Assembly: GCA_012729495.1 (NCBI GenBank)
Contig: JAAYCZ010000018.1
Location: forward strand, 1 to 64,000
Origin: Syntrophomonadaceae bacterium
GTDB lineage: Bacteria; Bacillota; Syntrophomonadia; Syntrophomonadales; Syntrophomonadaceae
Length of the DNA: 64,000 bases
Direction: 5' to 3'
The notes under the pieces were generated by a model. That model searched no databases. It was not told where the DNA came from and worked only from the letters and a program-made list of their open reading frames with translations. A program made the translations under genes and the position numbers. Positions 1 through 9,957 of the stretch are shown one piece after another. Within the stretch, counting starts at the first letter, position 1; every line of letters starts with the position of its first letter.

Positions 1-300
1 AATAACATTATCAATAAGGACATTCCGGAAGAACTTTTGCACCGTTCGTCCGTTAATGATACTCATGTCACCAGCAAATTAATCCGGGCTTCCTTTATCG
101 GTGCTTCTGCCGGTGAACCTGTCATTTCAGGTTTAATTAAAAAATTTGATATCAAAGCCAATATTTTATATGGAAATATAGATCGGGTGAAAGATACCCC
201 CTTTGGCAATTTAACCCTTGAACTGATCGGCGATCCGGCTTTAATGAATCAGGCTCTGGATTACCTGCGTGACAATGGACTGGAAATAGAGGTGTTGTAG
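1..300 (+). CDS. metN: Methionine ABC transporter ATP-binding protein, C-terminal part (NIL domain), partial at window edge
   Basis: Frame is open from base 1 ([17 protein letters not shown]...); NIL-like C-terminus; directly followed by metI and metQ. Confidence 0.8.
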   Translation, partial: NNIINKDIPEELLHRSSVNDTHVTSKLIRASFIGASAGEPVISGLIKKFDIKANILYGNIDRVKDTPFGNLTLELIGDPALMNQALDYLRDNGLEIEVL

Positions 301-301
301 T

Positions 302-1018
302 TTGTTTGATATAATCATCGGTTTTAACATTTCTTCTTACATCAGCGGCGTTTTGGCTGAAAATGCCTGGATGTTGGACAAGGTAGTCCTGGCCACCTGG
401 GAAACAATTTACATGGTAGTGATATCAACTGCTTTCAGTTATATTTTAGGACTGCCCCTGGCGATCATTCTGGTCATCACTGACAATGGACATATAATGG
501 AAAACCTAAAGCTGAACAGAATCCTGGGGGGCATTGTTAATGCCGCCCGTTCCATACCCTTTATCATATTCCTGATTTTGCTTATTCCTTTGACCCGGAT
601 CATCGTAGGCACTTTCATCGGCACCGTGGCTTCCATTGTTCCGCTTACCCTGGCGGCGGTGCCTTTCGTGGCCCGACTGGTGGAAGCATCCTTGAAGGAA
701 ATCGATTGGGGCTTGATTGAAGCGGCCCTGTCCATGGGTGCCAACACCTGGCAGATTATTCGCAAGGTATTGATACCGGAGGCTTTTCCTTCCATAATAC
801 TGGGGGTTGCCATTACGACCATCAATCTGGTCGGCTATTCCGCCATGGCAGGTATTGTCGGCGGCGGCGGACTGGGTACCCTGGCCTATTATTACGGCTT
901 TCAGCGTTATCAAACCGGCATCATGTGGGTGACCGTAATCTTGCTGATTATTTTGGTTCAACTCGTACAGATGCTGGGAGATAAGCTTAGCAATAAAATT
1001 ATTTATAAGAGGAGGTAA
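302..1018 (+). CDS. metI: Methionine ABC transporter permease
   Basis: Multi-TM permease with EAA-type loop (EAALSMGANTWQIIRKVLIPEAFPSI); TTG start; operon with metN/metQ. Confidence 0.92.
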   Translation: MFDIIIGFNISSYISGVLAENAWMLDKVVLATWETIYMVVISTAFSYILGLPLAIILVITDNGHIMENLKLNRILGGIVNAARSIPFIIFLILLIPLTRIIVGTFIGTVASIVPLTLAAVPFVARLVEASLKEIDWGLIEAALSMGANTWQIIRKVLIPEAFPSIILGVAITTINLVGYSAMAGIVGGGGLGTLAYYYGFQRYQTGIMWVTVILLIILVQLVQMLGDKLSNKIIYKRR

Positions 1019-1022
1019 ACAA

Positions 1023-1853
1023 GTGAAAAAGAAACTATTGGTACTGCTCACTGGTCTGATGCTGATGTCTCTGGTACTGGCAGGCTGCTCCAGCCAAAAG
1101 GATACTGAAACTCCCAAGGATGCCGAAACTGCCAAAACCAAAATCGTAGTAGGTGCTACTGCCAAACCCCATGCGCAAATCCTGGAATTTGTTAAACCCA
1201 TGTTGGCCAAAGAAAACGTAGATCTCGAAATCAAAGAATTTACCGATTATGTGCAATTGAATCCGGCTCTGAAAGACAAACAAATCGATGCCAACTTCTT
1301 CCAGCATATCCCCTATCTGGAAGACTATAATAAAAACAACAAGGCCGATCTGGTCTGGACGGTTAAGGTACACAATGAACCGATGGGAGTCTATTCCAAT
1401 AAAATAAGAAATATCAATGATGTTGCGGCCGGCGCCAAGGTTGGTATTCCCAATGACGCTACCAATGGTGGCCGTGCCCTGATGGTACTGGAAAAAGCCG
1501 GTTTGATTAAATTGACCGAAGGTATTGGTGTAAACGCCACTGACAAGGATATTATTGAAAATCCCAAGAAAATTGAAATAAAGATGATGGATGCGGCGAT
1601 GCTGCCCAGATCACTGGCTGATCTTGACATTTGTGTAATCAACAGCAATTATGCCATTGATGCCGGACTCAATCCGGTCAAGGATTCCATATTTATGGAG
1701 CCTAAGGATTCACCTTTTGCCAATGTTCTGGTAGTTAGACCTGAAGATAAGGATAAAGATGCGATCAAGAAACTGGGGGCAGCCCTGCAGTCTCCGGAAG
1801 TGAAAAAATTCCTGGAAGATACTTATCAAGGTTCCTGTGTACCTGCTTTTTAA
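1023..1853 (+). CDS. metQ: Methionine-binding lipoprotein MetQ/NlpA family
   Basis: Lipobox LVLAGCSS; NlpA-type motifs (KVGIPNDATNGGRALMVLEKAGLIKL); GTG start with SD aggaggt. Confidence 0.92.
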   Translation: MKKKLLVLLTGLMLMSLVLAGCSSQKDTETPKDAETAKTKIVVGATAKPHAQILEFVKPMLAKENVDLEIKEFTDYVQLNPALKDKQIDANFFQHIPYLEDYNKNNKADLVWTVKVHNEPMGVYSNKIRNINDVAAGAKVGIPNDATNGGRALMVLEKAGLIKLTEGIGVNATDKDIIENPKKIEIKMMDAAMLPRSLADLDICVINSNYAIDAGLNPVKDSIFMEPKDSPFANVLVVRPEDKDKDAIKKLGAALQSPEVKKFLEDTYQGSCVPAF

Positions 1854-1978
1854 TCACGATATAAATCTATTTCTGGAATCTTAATGACATTTTCTCTTGT
1901 TAGTTTATGTGTACCCGTCTTCTAACATAGGTATAAAATACGGTACTCGTTTTAATTTAACCAAGATAAATATTCAAA

Positions 1979-2017
1979 TAAAAATAGTGGGAGCATTGTT
2001 TGCTTCCACTATTTTTA
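1979..2017 (+). terminator. Rho-independent terminator of metNIQ
   Basis: Perfect long stem aaaatagtgggagca / tgcttccactatttt followed by T-rich tract. Confidence 0.85.
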
Positions 2018-2424
2018 TGGGAGAAGAATGACATGGTCTTTAAGCTATTTAAAATATTACTGAAGTTACCAAGTCATTTAATACGGATCGGAGTACATAT
2101 AAATTAAAGGCTTTGCTTTGATGGAACTGCGTCTGCTGGTTTGTATAATCATGTGTATTAAAGACCATGTCTTTTATTAATGCTGGCTGTTTATAAGAAG
2201 CGGCGTGAACTTTGTCTGTTGCAGTATATTTTGCTGCCTGTTTTGCTGCGAATAATTGAAAATCCAAGCATGAATGTTTTTGTATATATTGCGTCGTTTG
2301 TTCTTTAACCAGCATTATTATTTATTTTATTATTTATTAAGATAGCCTATATCCGACAATTTTGCAAGCATTTTTTCATAATTTCGAGCATTTTTTTTAA
2401 TTATTTGTGGGAATATATGCCACA

Positions 2425-2525
2425 TCTCTTAAAGATTCCCCTGTCGGGGACTACACATATGACCTAACGGTCACGATTAAGGCCGCTTCGCTAGCGCTCG
2501 GAATGACAGTATTGCATGATTTTTT
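2425..2525. repeat. Mosaic short hairpin-rich intergenic repeat (gtcattccgagcg..agcg type, read on minus strand)
   Basis: Minus strand reads actgtcattccgagcgctagcgaagcggcc...ccccgacaggggaatctttaagag; several small palindromes (cccctgtcgggg, gacctaacggtc). Confidence 0.45.
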
Positions 2526-2550
2526 GAATTATGCAAAATCCTCAAATATA

Positions 2551-2598
2551 AAAGATCCGCTCCTTTAATGCTAAAATGCATAATCAGAGCGGATCTTT
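2551..2598 (-). terminator. Rho-independent terminator after ribH
   Basis: aaagatccgctc ... gagcggatcttt, 12-bp perfect stem, T-rich on minus strand. Confidence 0.8.
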
Positions 2599-2619
2599 AT
2601 GGTTATACGCAGGGAAGAA

Positions 2620-3081
2620 TTATATATGCTTCAGCAAATCGACCATTTCGATGGCGGTTACAGCTGCATCCGCGCCTTTATTACCGGCTTTGGTACCGGC
2701 TCTTTCAATGGCCTGCTCGATCGTATCGGCAGTAATTATTCCATAAATGATGGGTTTGCCGGTATTGAGTCCCACCTGGGCTATGCCTTTGGTAACTTCA
2801 GCGGATACATACTCAAAGTGCGGGGTCGCGCCTCTTATAACCGCCCCCAGGCAAATTACGGCATCATAATCCCGGGCAGCCATCTTCTGCGCTGCCAGCG
2901 GCATTTCAAAAGCTCCCGGCACCCAGGCAATATCAATGTTATTTTGATCGACGCCATGTCTGATCAATGTATCCATACAGCCGGAAAGAAGTTTGTTGGT
3001 AATAAATTCGTTAAACCTTGATACAACAATGCCAAAACGTTGATTTTCCCCGATTAGTTTGCCTTCCAGTATTTTTGCCAC
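2620..3081 (-). CDS. ribH: 6,7-dimethyl-8-ribityllumazine synthase
   Basis: [48 protein letters not shown] motifs. Confidence 0.97.
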   Translation of the reverse strand: MAKILEGKLIGENQRFGIVVSRFNEFITNKLLSGCMDTLIRHGVDQNNIDIAWVPGAFEMPLAAQKMAARDYDAVICLGAVIRGATPHFEYVSAEVTKGIAQVGLNTGKPIIYGIITADTIEQAIERAGTKAGNKGADAAVTAIEMVDLLKHI

Positions 3082-3148
3082 TAAACTGATTCCTCCTTTT
3101 TTTAACCCGCTGACGGGAAAATATTGTTATCATCCAAAAATTATTACT

Positions 3149-4348
3149 TTATTTGTTGCTGGCCAGAAGATGCCCCATTTTATCGCGCTTGGTATGCATA
3201 TAGCGGGCATTTTCAGGCTTGATCTCCATTTCAATCGGTACTCTTTCCACTACTTCGAGTCCGTAACCTTCCAATCCTTTAATCTTCTTGGGGTTATTGG
3301 TCATCAGTCTCATTTTGCGCACCCCCAGATCAACCAGGATTTGCGCACCGATGCCATAGTCACGCAGGTCTTCAGGAAAACCTAAATCCAAATTGGCCTG
3401 GACGGTATCGCGGCCATTATCCTGCAGCTTGTAGGCGCGTATTTTATTGACCAGACCGATACCGCGTCCTTCCTGACGCATGTAGAGCAGAATGCCTTTG
3501 CCTTCTTTCTCAATCATTTCCATGGCCACAGCCAGCTGCTCTCCACAATCACAGCGTTCGGATCCAAATACATCACCGGTAAGACATTCCGAATGAACCC
3601 TTACCAGGATGGGCTCATCGGGTTCCCATTCCCCTTTAACCAGAGCAATATGTCCCTGCTTATCGAGAATGGATTCATATGCCACGGCGGTAAAATTTCC
3701 GTAACGGGTCGGCAGATGCGCATCATCAACTCTTACGATCAGCTTTTCTTTGCGGCGGCGGTATTCAATTAAATCAGCGATGGTAGCAATTTTAAGCTCA
3801 TGTTCGCGGGCAAATTCAATCAGCTCCGGTACTCGCGCCATGGTGCCGTCTTTACTCATGATCTCGCAGATAACTGCCGCCGGATAAAGTCCTGCCAATC
3901 GGGCCAGATCGACTGAACCCTCGGTATGTCCGGAACGGCGCAAAACGCCTCCCGTCCGGCAGCGCAACGGGAAAATATGCCCCGGCCTTCTGAAATCACT
4001 CGGTTTGCTGTCCGGATCAATCAAAGCTTTTATCGTGGCTGCTCTTTCATGGGCAGAAATGCCGGTACTGGTTGTACTATGGTCAACCGATACAGTGAAG
4101 GCGGTCTGATGATTATCAGTGTTTTCCAGCACCATAACCGGGATATCGAGCTGATCCAGACGCTCTCCGGTCATGGGCATGCAAATCAAGCCTTTGGCAT
4201 AGCTGGCCATGAAATTGACCACTTCCGGGCTGCATTTTTCGGCGGCAATAATTACATCGCCCTCGTTTTCACGGTCCTCATCATCGACCAGGATGATCAT
4301 TTTGCCTTCTTTAATGTCATTAAGGGCTTCTTCAATCGTATTAAACAT
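3149..4348 (-). CDS. ribBA: Bifunctional 3,4-dihydroxy-2-butanone-4-phosphate synthase / GTP cyclohydrolase II
   Basis: [20 protein letters not shown] plus [21 protein letters not shown] and RQEGRGIGL motifs. Confidence 0.97.
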   Translation of the reverse strand: MFNTIEEALNDIKEGKMIILVDDEDRENEGDVIIAAEKCSPEVVNFMASYAKGLICMPMTGERLDQLDIPVMVLENTDNHQTAFTVSVDHSTTSTGISAHERAATIKALIDPDSKPSDFRRPGHIFPLRCRTGGVLRRSGHTEGSVDLARLAGLYPAAVICEIMSKDGTMARVPELIEFAREHELKIATIADLIEYRRRKEKLIVRVDDAHLPTRYGNFTAVAYESILDKQGHIALVKGEWEPDEPILVRVHSECLTGDVFGSERCDCGEQLAVAMEMIEKEGKGILLYMRQEGRGIGLVNKIRAYKLQDNGRDTVQANLDLGFPEDLRDYGIGAQILVDLGVRKMRLMTNNPKKIKGLEGYGLEVVERVPIEMEIKPENARYMHTKRDKMGHLLASNK

Positions 4349-4364
4349 GCTGCTTCCTCCTTAA

Positions 4365-5021
4365 TTATATAAAACCATTTTCGGCCAGAAATCCCATACT
4401 CATACCCTTTTTAGGGTCGGGAGACTTAATCAGCAATCTTTCCACATAACGGCCAATTATATCGGTTTCCAGGTTGACCGAATCACCGGGTTGTTTGTGC
4501 CCCAGGGTTGTAACCGCTGCCGTATGCGGGATCAGGGATACGGTAAAACTGTCAGGAAACAGATCGACCACGGTAAGACTGATACCATCAATGGCAATGG
4601 ACCCTTTTTTCACCACATAGGCAAGCAGTTCTGGTTCTGCTTTTATGCGCAGCAGGGTGGCAATGTCCATTTTTTTCTGTTCCGCTATTATCCCTACGCC
4701 ATCAACATGCCCTTGCACCAAATGACCACCCATCCTGTCGCCCAGGCGCACGGCTCTTTCCAGATTGACCAGCTGTCCGCTGTGCATTTGACCGAGATTG
4801 GTTTTAGCCAAAGTTTCGGCCATGATATCGGCCGTAAAATGGTTACTGTTTAAAGATGTCACCGTTAGGCAGACTCCGTTAATTGCTATGCTGTCCCCTA
4901 TTTTGGTGCCTTCCAAAACAGTTCTGGCCATTATATTGATGCGGGAGGAGTTGACGCCTCTTTCAATTCGGTTTATAGTGCCTGTTTCTTCAATAATTCC
5001 GGTAAAAATAATGCTCACCAC
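4365..5021 (-). CDS. ribE: Riboflavin synthase alpha subunit (true start probably AUU at 5009 or 5012, see findings)
   Basis: FTGIIEETG N-terminus and duplicated lumazine-binding repeats; operon position. Confidence 0.95.
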   Translation of the reverse strand: MVSIIFTGIIEETGTINRIERGVNSSRINIMARTVLEGTKIGDSIAINGVCLTVTSLNSNHFTADIMAETLAKTNLGQMHSGQLVNLERAVRLGDRMGGHLVQGHVDGVGIIAEQKKMDIATLLRIKAEPELLAYVVKKGSIAIDGISLTVVDLFPDSFTVSLIPHTAAVTTLGHKQPGDSVNLETDIIGRYVERLLIKSPDPKKGMSMGFLAENGFI

Positions 5022-5045
5022 CTTAAAGATAATACCCGGCTAAGT

Positions 5046-6149
5046 TTATTTCCTGAGGTACCCGGTAATGAGAAGATCACGGTCAAATCTTGTAATCTCC
5101 ATGAAATCCAATTCCCTGGCATCTCTTATAAAATCAAATCCTTGGCCCTCAACCGGAGTTAAAGCATCTTTCCCGCCGATTATTTTGGGTGCTATGAACC
5201 AGTATACTTTATCAACCAGTCCTTGTTCCAAAAGAGCACCATTGATGTTTCCTCCTCCTTCCACCAGCAGACTGCATATCTTCATACTGCCCAGGATATC
5301 CAGTACTTCTTCCAGTGCCAGGAGGCCATTGACACTGTTTATGCGCCTTACCTCACAGCCCGCCTGCTCAAGACGATTTTGTCGGGCTTGATCAGCATCA
5401 TGGGCACAAAATATAATGCTGCGCTGCTGGCTGCTGCTGGTGACAATCCGGCTGTACAGAGGTGTTTCCAGGTAACTGTCAATGATAATTCTGACCGGAT
5501 CATTATAATCGCTGCCTGCAAGCCTTACATTAAGCATCGGATCGTCTTTTAAAACCGTTCCGATTCCAACCATGATGGCATCATGAATACCTCTTAAATG
5601 ATGCACATATTCTCTGGACTCCTCGCTGGTTATCCAGCGGGAATCACCGCTGCTGCTGGCGATTTTCCCGTCCAGGGTCATGGCAGTTTTTATTGCTGTC
5701 AGTGGCCGGGAGGTCTTTATATATTTGAAGAAAGCTTCATTCAGTTTTTGCGCTTCCTTTTCCAAAACGCCTGATTCAACTTCAATTCCGGCCGCAAGGA
5801 GTTTCCGCAATCCGTTGCCGGCCACCAACGGATTAGGATCCAGGGTCGCAATCACCGCTTTTTTAATGCCGGCTTTAATTAGCGCATCGGCGCAGGGCGG
5901 TGTAGAGCCAAAATGACTGCACGGCTCCAAACTCACATAGATGGTGGCTCCGTTGGCCTTTTCCCCCGCCTGCCGCAGCGCATGGACTTCCGCGTGAGGT
6001 GTACCGGCCTTTTGGTGATAGCCTTCCCCGACGATCTCATCATCTTTCACAATGACCGCGCCAACGACCGGATTGGGACTGGTTTTTCCCAAGGCAACGG
6101 CGGCCAGACTCAGCGCTCTTTGCATATATTTTTGCTTATCATCATGCAT
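5046..6149 (-). CDS. ribD: Bifunctional diaminohydroxyphosphoribosylaminopyrimidine deaminase / 5-amino-6-uracil reductase
   Basis: HAEVHALRQAG...EPCSHFGSTPPCADAL deaminase motif and reductase domain. Confidence 0.97.
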   Translation of the reverse strand: MHDDKQKYMQRALSLAAVALGKTSPNPVVGAVIVKDDEIVGEGYHQKAGTPHAEVHALRQAGEKANGATIYVSLEPCSHFGSTPPCADALIKAGIKKAVIATLDPNPLVAGNGLRKLLAAGIEVESGVLEKEAQKLNEAFFKYIKTSRPLTAIKTAMTLDGKIASSSGDSRWITSEESREYVHHLRGIHDAIMVGIGTVLKDDPMLNVRLAGSDYNDPVRIIIDSYLETPLYSRIVTSSSQQRSIIFCAHDADQARQNRLEQAGCEVRRINSVNGLLALEEVLDILGSMKICSLLVEGGGNINGALLEQGLVDKVYWFIAPKIIGGKDALTPVEGQGFDFIRDARELDFMEITRFDRDLLITGYLRK

Positions 6150-6175
6150 TCAACATCATTCCCTGAAAAAATAAT

Positions 6176-6198
6176 AACCCCGATGAAACTTCGGGGTT
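6176..6198 (-). terminator. Attenuator terminator of the FMN riboswitch
   Basis: aaccccga tgaaact tcggggtt stem followed on minus strand by ATTATTTTTTC; 27 nt upstream of ribD. Confidence 0.85.
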
Positions 6199-6254
6199 TT
6201 AATGCAAACTTAAGCTGACAAATAAGCGCATACAACGATACGCATCGTTTGCCA

Positions 6255-6364
6255 ACCCTTCTTCTCCCATCCAGACTGTAACTGTCGGCTTCGGAATCTA
6301 ACCGAATCCTGCCCTAAGGCTCGCGGGCTGTACCGCCGATAGGGAATTTCACCCTTCCCCGAAG
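6255..6364 (-). promoter_or_regulatory. FMN riboswitch (RFN element)
   Basis: Minus strand cttcggggaagggtgaaattccctatcggcggtacagcccgcgagcc...gattccgaagccgacagttacagtctggatgggagaag matches the RFN consensus; upstream of ribD. Confidence 0.95.
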
Positions 6365-6548
6365 AAAGTAATCGAAATATGTAGTTTTATTAACAGCCTT
6401 ATAGTAGCATTGTTTTTATGTAAAGGTCAAGATGTGCCGTTAAATTATCTATATATGACCATGTTTAACCTAATTAAATTTTCAGTAATCGCCAAAATAT
6501 TAATGTATGTATTGTCTTGATTAAATTTTTCAATCTATACCATTTATA

Positions 6549-7208
6549 TCAGGCCAGCTCTTGTAATCCCTTGATCGCAAACTGCATATCGGCAGCCGTA
6601 AATATATATGATCCTGCTACCAGAACATCGGCACCGGCTGCTACTACTTCCTTGCCCCATTCCAGATTTATGCCTCCGTCTACCTGCAGCCAGGCCCGGG
6701 ATTTACTGGTTATCAGCATATGTTTCAGGTTCCTGATCTTGTCCAAACTGGCCGGGATAAACTTCTGCCCGCCATATCCGGGATTAACGCTCATGATTAG
6801 TACCAGATCCACATCCGGCAATATGTATTCGACATTTGCCAGGGAAGTGGCCGGGTTTAAGGCTACTCCGGCCTTTAGACCGGCGTCCTTGATCATATGA
6901 ATGACTCGATGCAGATGGGTGCAGGCCTCGGCATGCACGGTGATCAGATCAGCCCCGGCATCGATAAAGGCGGGGATTAAAAGCTCTGGTTTTTCAATCA
7001 TTAAATGAACGTCAAACACTAATCCGCTTATACGCCGAAGATCCCGTACGACCGGTGGTCCAATGGTTAAATTGGGTACAAACTGCCCATCCATCACATC
7101 AACATGCAGCCAGTCGGCACCTGCTTTTTCAAGCTTTTTGCATTCTTCCCCCAGACAGGCAAAATCTGCAGAAAGAATCGACGGGGCAACCAAAACCACT
7201 AATAACAC
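6549..7208 (-). CDS. rpe: Ribulose-phosphate 3-epimerase
   Basis: APSILSADFACLGEE, DWLHVDVMDGQFVPNLTIGP, MSVNPGYGGQKFI motifs. Confidence 0.97.
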   Translation of the reverse strand: MLLVVLVAPSILSADFACLGEECKKLEKAGADWLHVDVMDGQFVPNLTIGPPVVRDLRRISGLVFDVHLMIEKPELLIPAFIDAGADLITVHAEACTHLHRVIHMIKDAGLKAGVALNPATSLANVEYILPDVDLVLIMSVNPGYGGQKFIPASLDKIRNLKHMLITSKSRAWLQVDGGINLEWGKEVVAAGADVLVAGSYIFTAADMQFAIKGLQELA

Positions 7209-8080
7209 CTCTCATTTTCCATAACTTCTTCCAGCATGGTTAAATAATTATGATATCTGGAGGCCAGTATTTTATTATCCTCTACCGCTTTTTTGACCCC
7301 GCAGTTATTTTCTTTATAATGCAGACAATCGGCAAATTTGCAGTCCTCGGTATAATCGATAAAATCGGGAAATAATAAGGGAAGTTCTTCCCGGCGCATC
7401 CGCGGCAGATCCAATACACTGAAACCAGGAGTATCAACCAGCCAGCCGTTATTATCCAGGGGATAAAGTTCTACATGGCGGGTGGTATGGCGGCCACGTC
7501 CAATTTTGTTGCTTACTTCCTGGGTGGGGGCGGTATCCTGGGCGGTAAGCAGATTTAAAATGCTGGATTTGCCTACCCCGGAAGGTCCGGCTAAAACTGC
7601 TATTTCACCGCTGATGGCAGCCTTGAGCTGTTCCATACCTTGTTTGAAACGGGCGGATACGCTCAGTAACGGGAATTTTGCTGGGGGGTAATAGCTTTTA
7701 ATATCGTTGACATACCGATTAGTCTGCAAGTCAGATTTGTTAAGCACAATAAGGGGCTGCAGATGACTATACTGGGCCAGCAACAAAAGCCTGTCCAACA
7801 AGCTCAGACTCGGCAGTGGACGGTCATAGGCCATTACAATCAAAACCATGCTTACGTTGGCCACCCGCGGCCGATACATTTCATTATCACGCGGCAACAC
7901 CTGTTCCAGAATACCCTTGCCATCCTCCAGCGGGGTATACATTACCCGGTCGCCACTCAGTATTCTTGCTTTCAATTTGCCCCGGGTACGGCATTCGACA
8001 ATCTGGGCCCGGCTGTTTTGAACATAGTAAAAACCGCTGTAATTTTTTAATACCAGGCCTTGGTCCTGAGCGTTGGTCAT
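7199..8080 (-). CDS. rsgA: Ribosome small subunit-dependent GTPase A
   Basis: Circularly permuted GTPase: NKSDL, GPSGVGKSSILN, DTPGFS; C-terminal Cys/His zinc motif. Confidence 0.95.
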   Translation of the reverse strand: MTNAQDQGLVLKNYSGFYYVQNSRAQIVECRTRGKLKARILSGDRVMYTPLEDGKGILEQVLPRDNEMYRPRVANVSMVLIVMAYDRPLPSLSLLDRLLLLAQYSHLQPLIVLNKSDLQTNRYVNDIKSYYPPAKFPLLSVSARFKQGMEQLKAAISGEIAVLAGPSGVGKSSILNLLTAQDTAPTQEVSNKIGRGRHTTRHVELYPLDNNGWLVDTPGFSVLDLPRMRREELPLLFPDFIDYTEDCKFADCLHYKENNCGVKKAVEDNKILASRYHNYLTMLEEVMENERCY

Positions 8081-8095
8081 CTTTCCCTCCGCGTT

Positions 8096-9940
8096 CTAGT
8101 TCAGCTTGTATACTTTGACCGATTTGTCGTTGATAAATACTTCGGCCGTTCCAGTTCCGTAATAATTGATGCTGGTATAAATAATATCCCCGCCTTGATG
8201 CGATTGGTTATAAGATTGACGTTCACCATGCAGGTCGTTAACAATTATTTTTACATTCATGATATTATCGTCACTAGGAAGCTTGAACTGCAGAACTTTG
8301 GTTTTTACCTGCGGCCCGGGACCGGTACTGAGGACGACATTTACCGTGGTTCCTTCTTCAACCATCACCCCGGGTTCAGTGTCTTGTTTAGCGATTTGAT
8401 CAGCCACATAGACAGTACTTTCTTCCCGTTTGATTTCTCCCAGCACCAATTTTTTATCTCCCAATACGGTGCGGGCCTTGTCAATGGTCAGGCCTTTAAG
8501 GTCAGGCATCGACACTCTATCCGGCTGTTTGCCCTGACTGACGACTACATTAATGCTGGTTCCCGCTTCTTGCTTGGTTCCTCTGTCTGGATCCTGTGAA
8601 ATAACCATGCCTTCAGGTTTTTCCTCATCGTACGCCGGATCAATTTTGCCCATGTTCAGACCGACATTGCCCAGTTGGATGACCGCATCTTTTATGTCTA
8701 TACCGGTAATATTGGGTACGGTTATTAATTCTGAGCCCTTGCTGATAACCACTTCTACCTTGCGGCCTTCTTTAACTTTCCTGTTTTTGCCCGGATCCTG
8801 CGATATTACTTCGTCTTTTTCAAATTCACTGCTGTATTCCCTGCCGATAACAGTCATTACCAATCCAACCTTGGTTAGTTCTGTATCCGCCTGTTTAAAA
8901 TCCATGCCCTCAACGTTGGGCACGACCACTTCTTTGCCGAACAACCCCCCGCCGGACAGAAGCACTCCTGACAGCAAGCCTAATAACGCAATAGCTATTA
9001 AAGCTATCCCTACCGGGCTCAATTTTTTCTTCTTTTTCACGTCTTCATCCCCCTCAAACAATATTGGCGCGCCTGCCATTCGGTTTTCATTTCTGCGCTT
9101 ATGTTTATATTCTTCCGGTATTTGCATATTAATACTCAGCAACGCATTGCGCATGTCCTGAGCACTGGCAAATCGCTGCCCGGGATTCTTCTGCATCGCT
9201 TTCATGATAATATTTTCCAGGGCGACCGGAACATCAGGATTTAACTTTCGTGGTGAGGGGACTTCATCATGAATGTGTTTCAAGGCAACCGTGATTGCAC
9301 TGTCAGCATTGAAAGGGGCCCTTCCGGTCAGCATTTCATACAGTACGCAGCCAATGGAATAAATATCGCTGGTGCGGTTGACCGTTTCTCCTCGCGCCTG
9401 CTCGGGGGAAATATAATGAACCGAGCCAACGATATTATTGTTGCCGTAGGTTATGGTGGCATTGCTGATAGCACGGGCAATGCCGAAATCAGCTACTTTG
9501 ACCATGCCATGATCGGTAATTAAAATATTATGCGGTTTTATATCCCGGTGGATGATCCCTTTTTCATGGGCATGATGTACTCCGTCACAGATCATAATGG
9601 CAATATCAACTGCACGTTCAACCGCCAGCGGCGCTTCATTGCTGATAATCTCCTTCAGCGTACGGCCTTCAACCAGTTCCATAACAATATAGTAAATATC
9701 GCCTTCCTGGCCAACATCGTAGATATTAACGATATTGGGATGATTGATCCGGGCTGCAGAAAGAGCTTCGGTCTTGAATTTCTCCACAAAACTTTTATCG
9801 CGGGAGAATTCTTCTTTTAATATTTTAACCGCAACAATCCTGTCCAGTATTCTGCAATGAGCCTTATATACTTTGGCCATACCACCTTCGCCGATAATTT
9901 CCAGCAATTCATAACGGCCTCCGAGAATAATGCTTTCCAA
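8096..9940 (-). CDS. prkC: Stk1/PrkC-type Ser/Thr kinase with three PASTA repeats (ORF extends to 9955; TTG at 9940 is better placed after the SD)
   Basis: GRYELLEIIGEGGMAKVYKA, HRDIKPHNIL, one TM helix, three VPN/MPDL..G PASTA repeats. Confidence 0.95.
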   Translation of the reverse strand: MESIILGGRYELLEIIGEGGMAKVYKAHCRILDRIVAVKILKEEFSRDKSFVEKFKTEALSAARINHPNIVNIYDVGQEGDIYYIVMELVEGRTLKEIISNEAPLAVERAVDIAIMICDGVHHAHEKGIIHRDIKPHNILITDHGMVKVADFGIARAISNATITYGNNNIVGSVHYISPEQARGETVNRTSDIYSIGCVLYEMLTGRAPFNADSAITVALKHIHDEVPSPRKLNPDVPVALENIIMKAMQKNPGQRFASAQDMRNALLSINMQIPEEYKHKRRNENRMAGAPILFEGDEDVKKKKKLSPVGIALIAIALLGLLSGVLLSGGGLFGKEVVVPNVEGMDFKQADTELTKVGLVMTVIGREYSSEFEKDEVISQDPGKNRKVKEGRKVEVVISKGSELITVPNITGIDIKDAVIQLGNVGLNMGKIDPAYDEEKPEGMVISQDPDRGTKQEAGTSINVVVSQGKQPDRVSMPDLKGLTIDKARTVLGDKKLVLGEIKREESTVYVADQIAKQDTEPGVMVEEGTTVNVVLSTGPGPQVKTKVLQFKLPSDDNIMNVKIIVNDLHGERQSYNQSHQGGDIIYTSINYYGTGTAEVFINDKSVKVYKLN

Positions 9941-9957
9941 AATATAACCCCCCAAAT

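Noticed and set aside
506-1234. 242-aa minus-strand ORF over metI/metQ
   Set aside because: Antisense to two well-recognised genes and spans their junction; His/Gln-rich nonsense composition.
2049-2315. 88-aa minus-strand ORF between metQ and ribH
   Set aside because: No Shine-Dalgarno, AT-rich context, no recognisable family; reported only through the inverted repeat.
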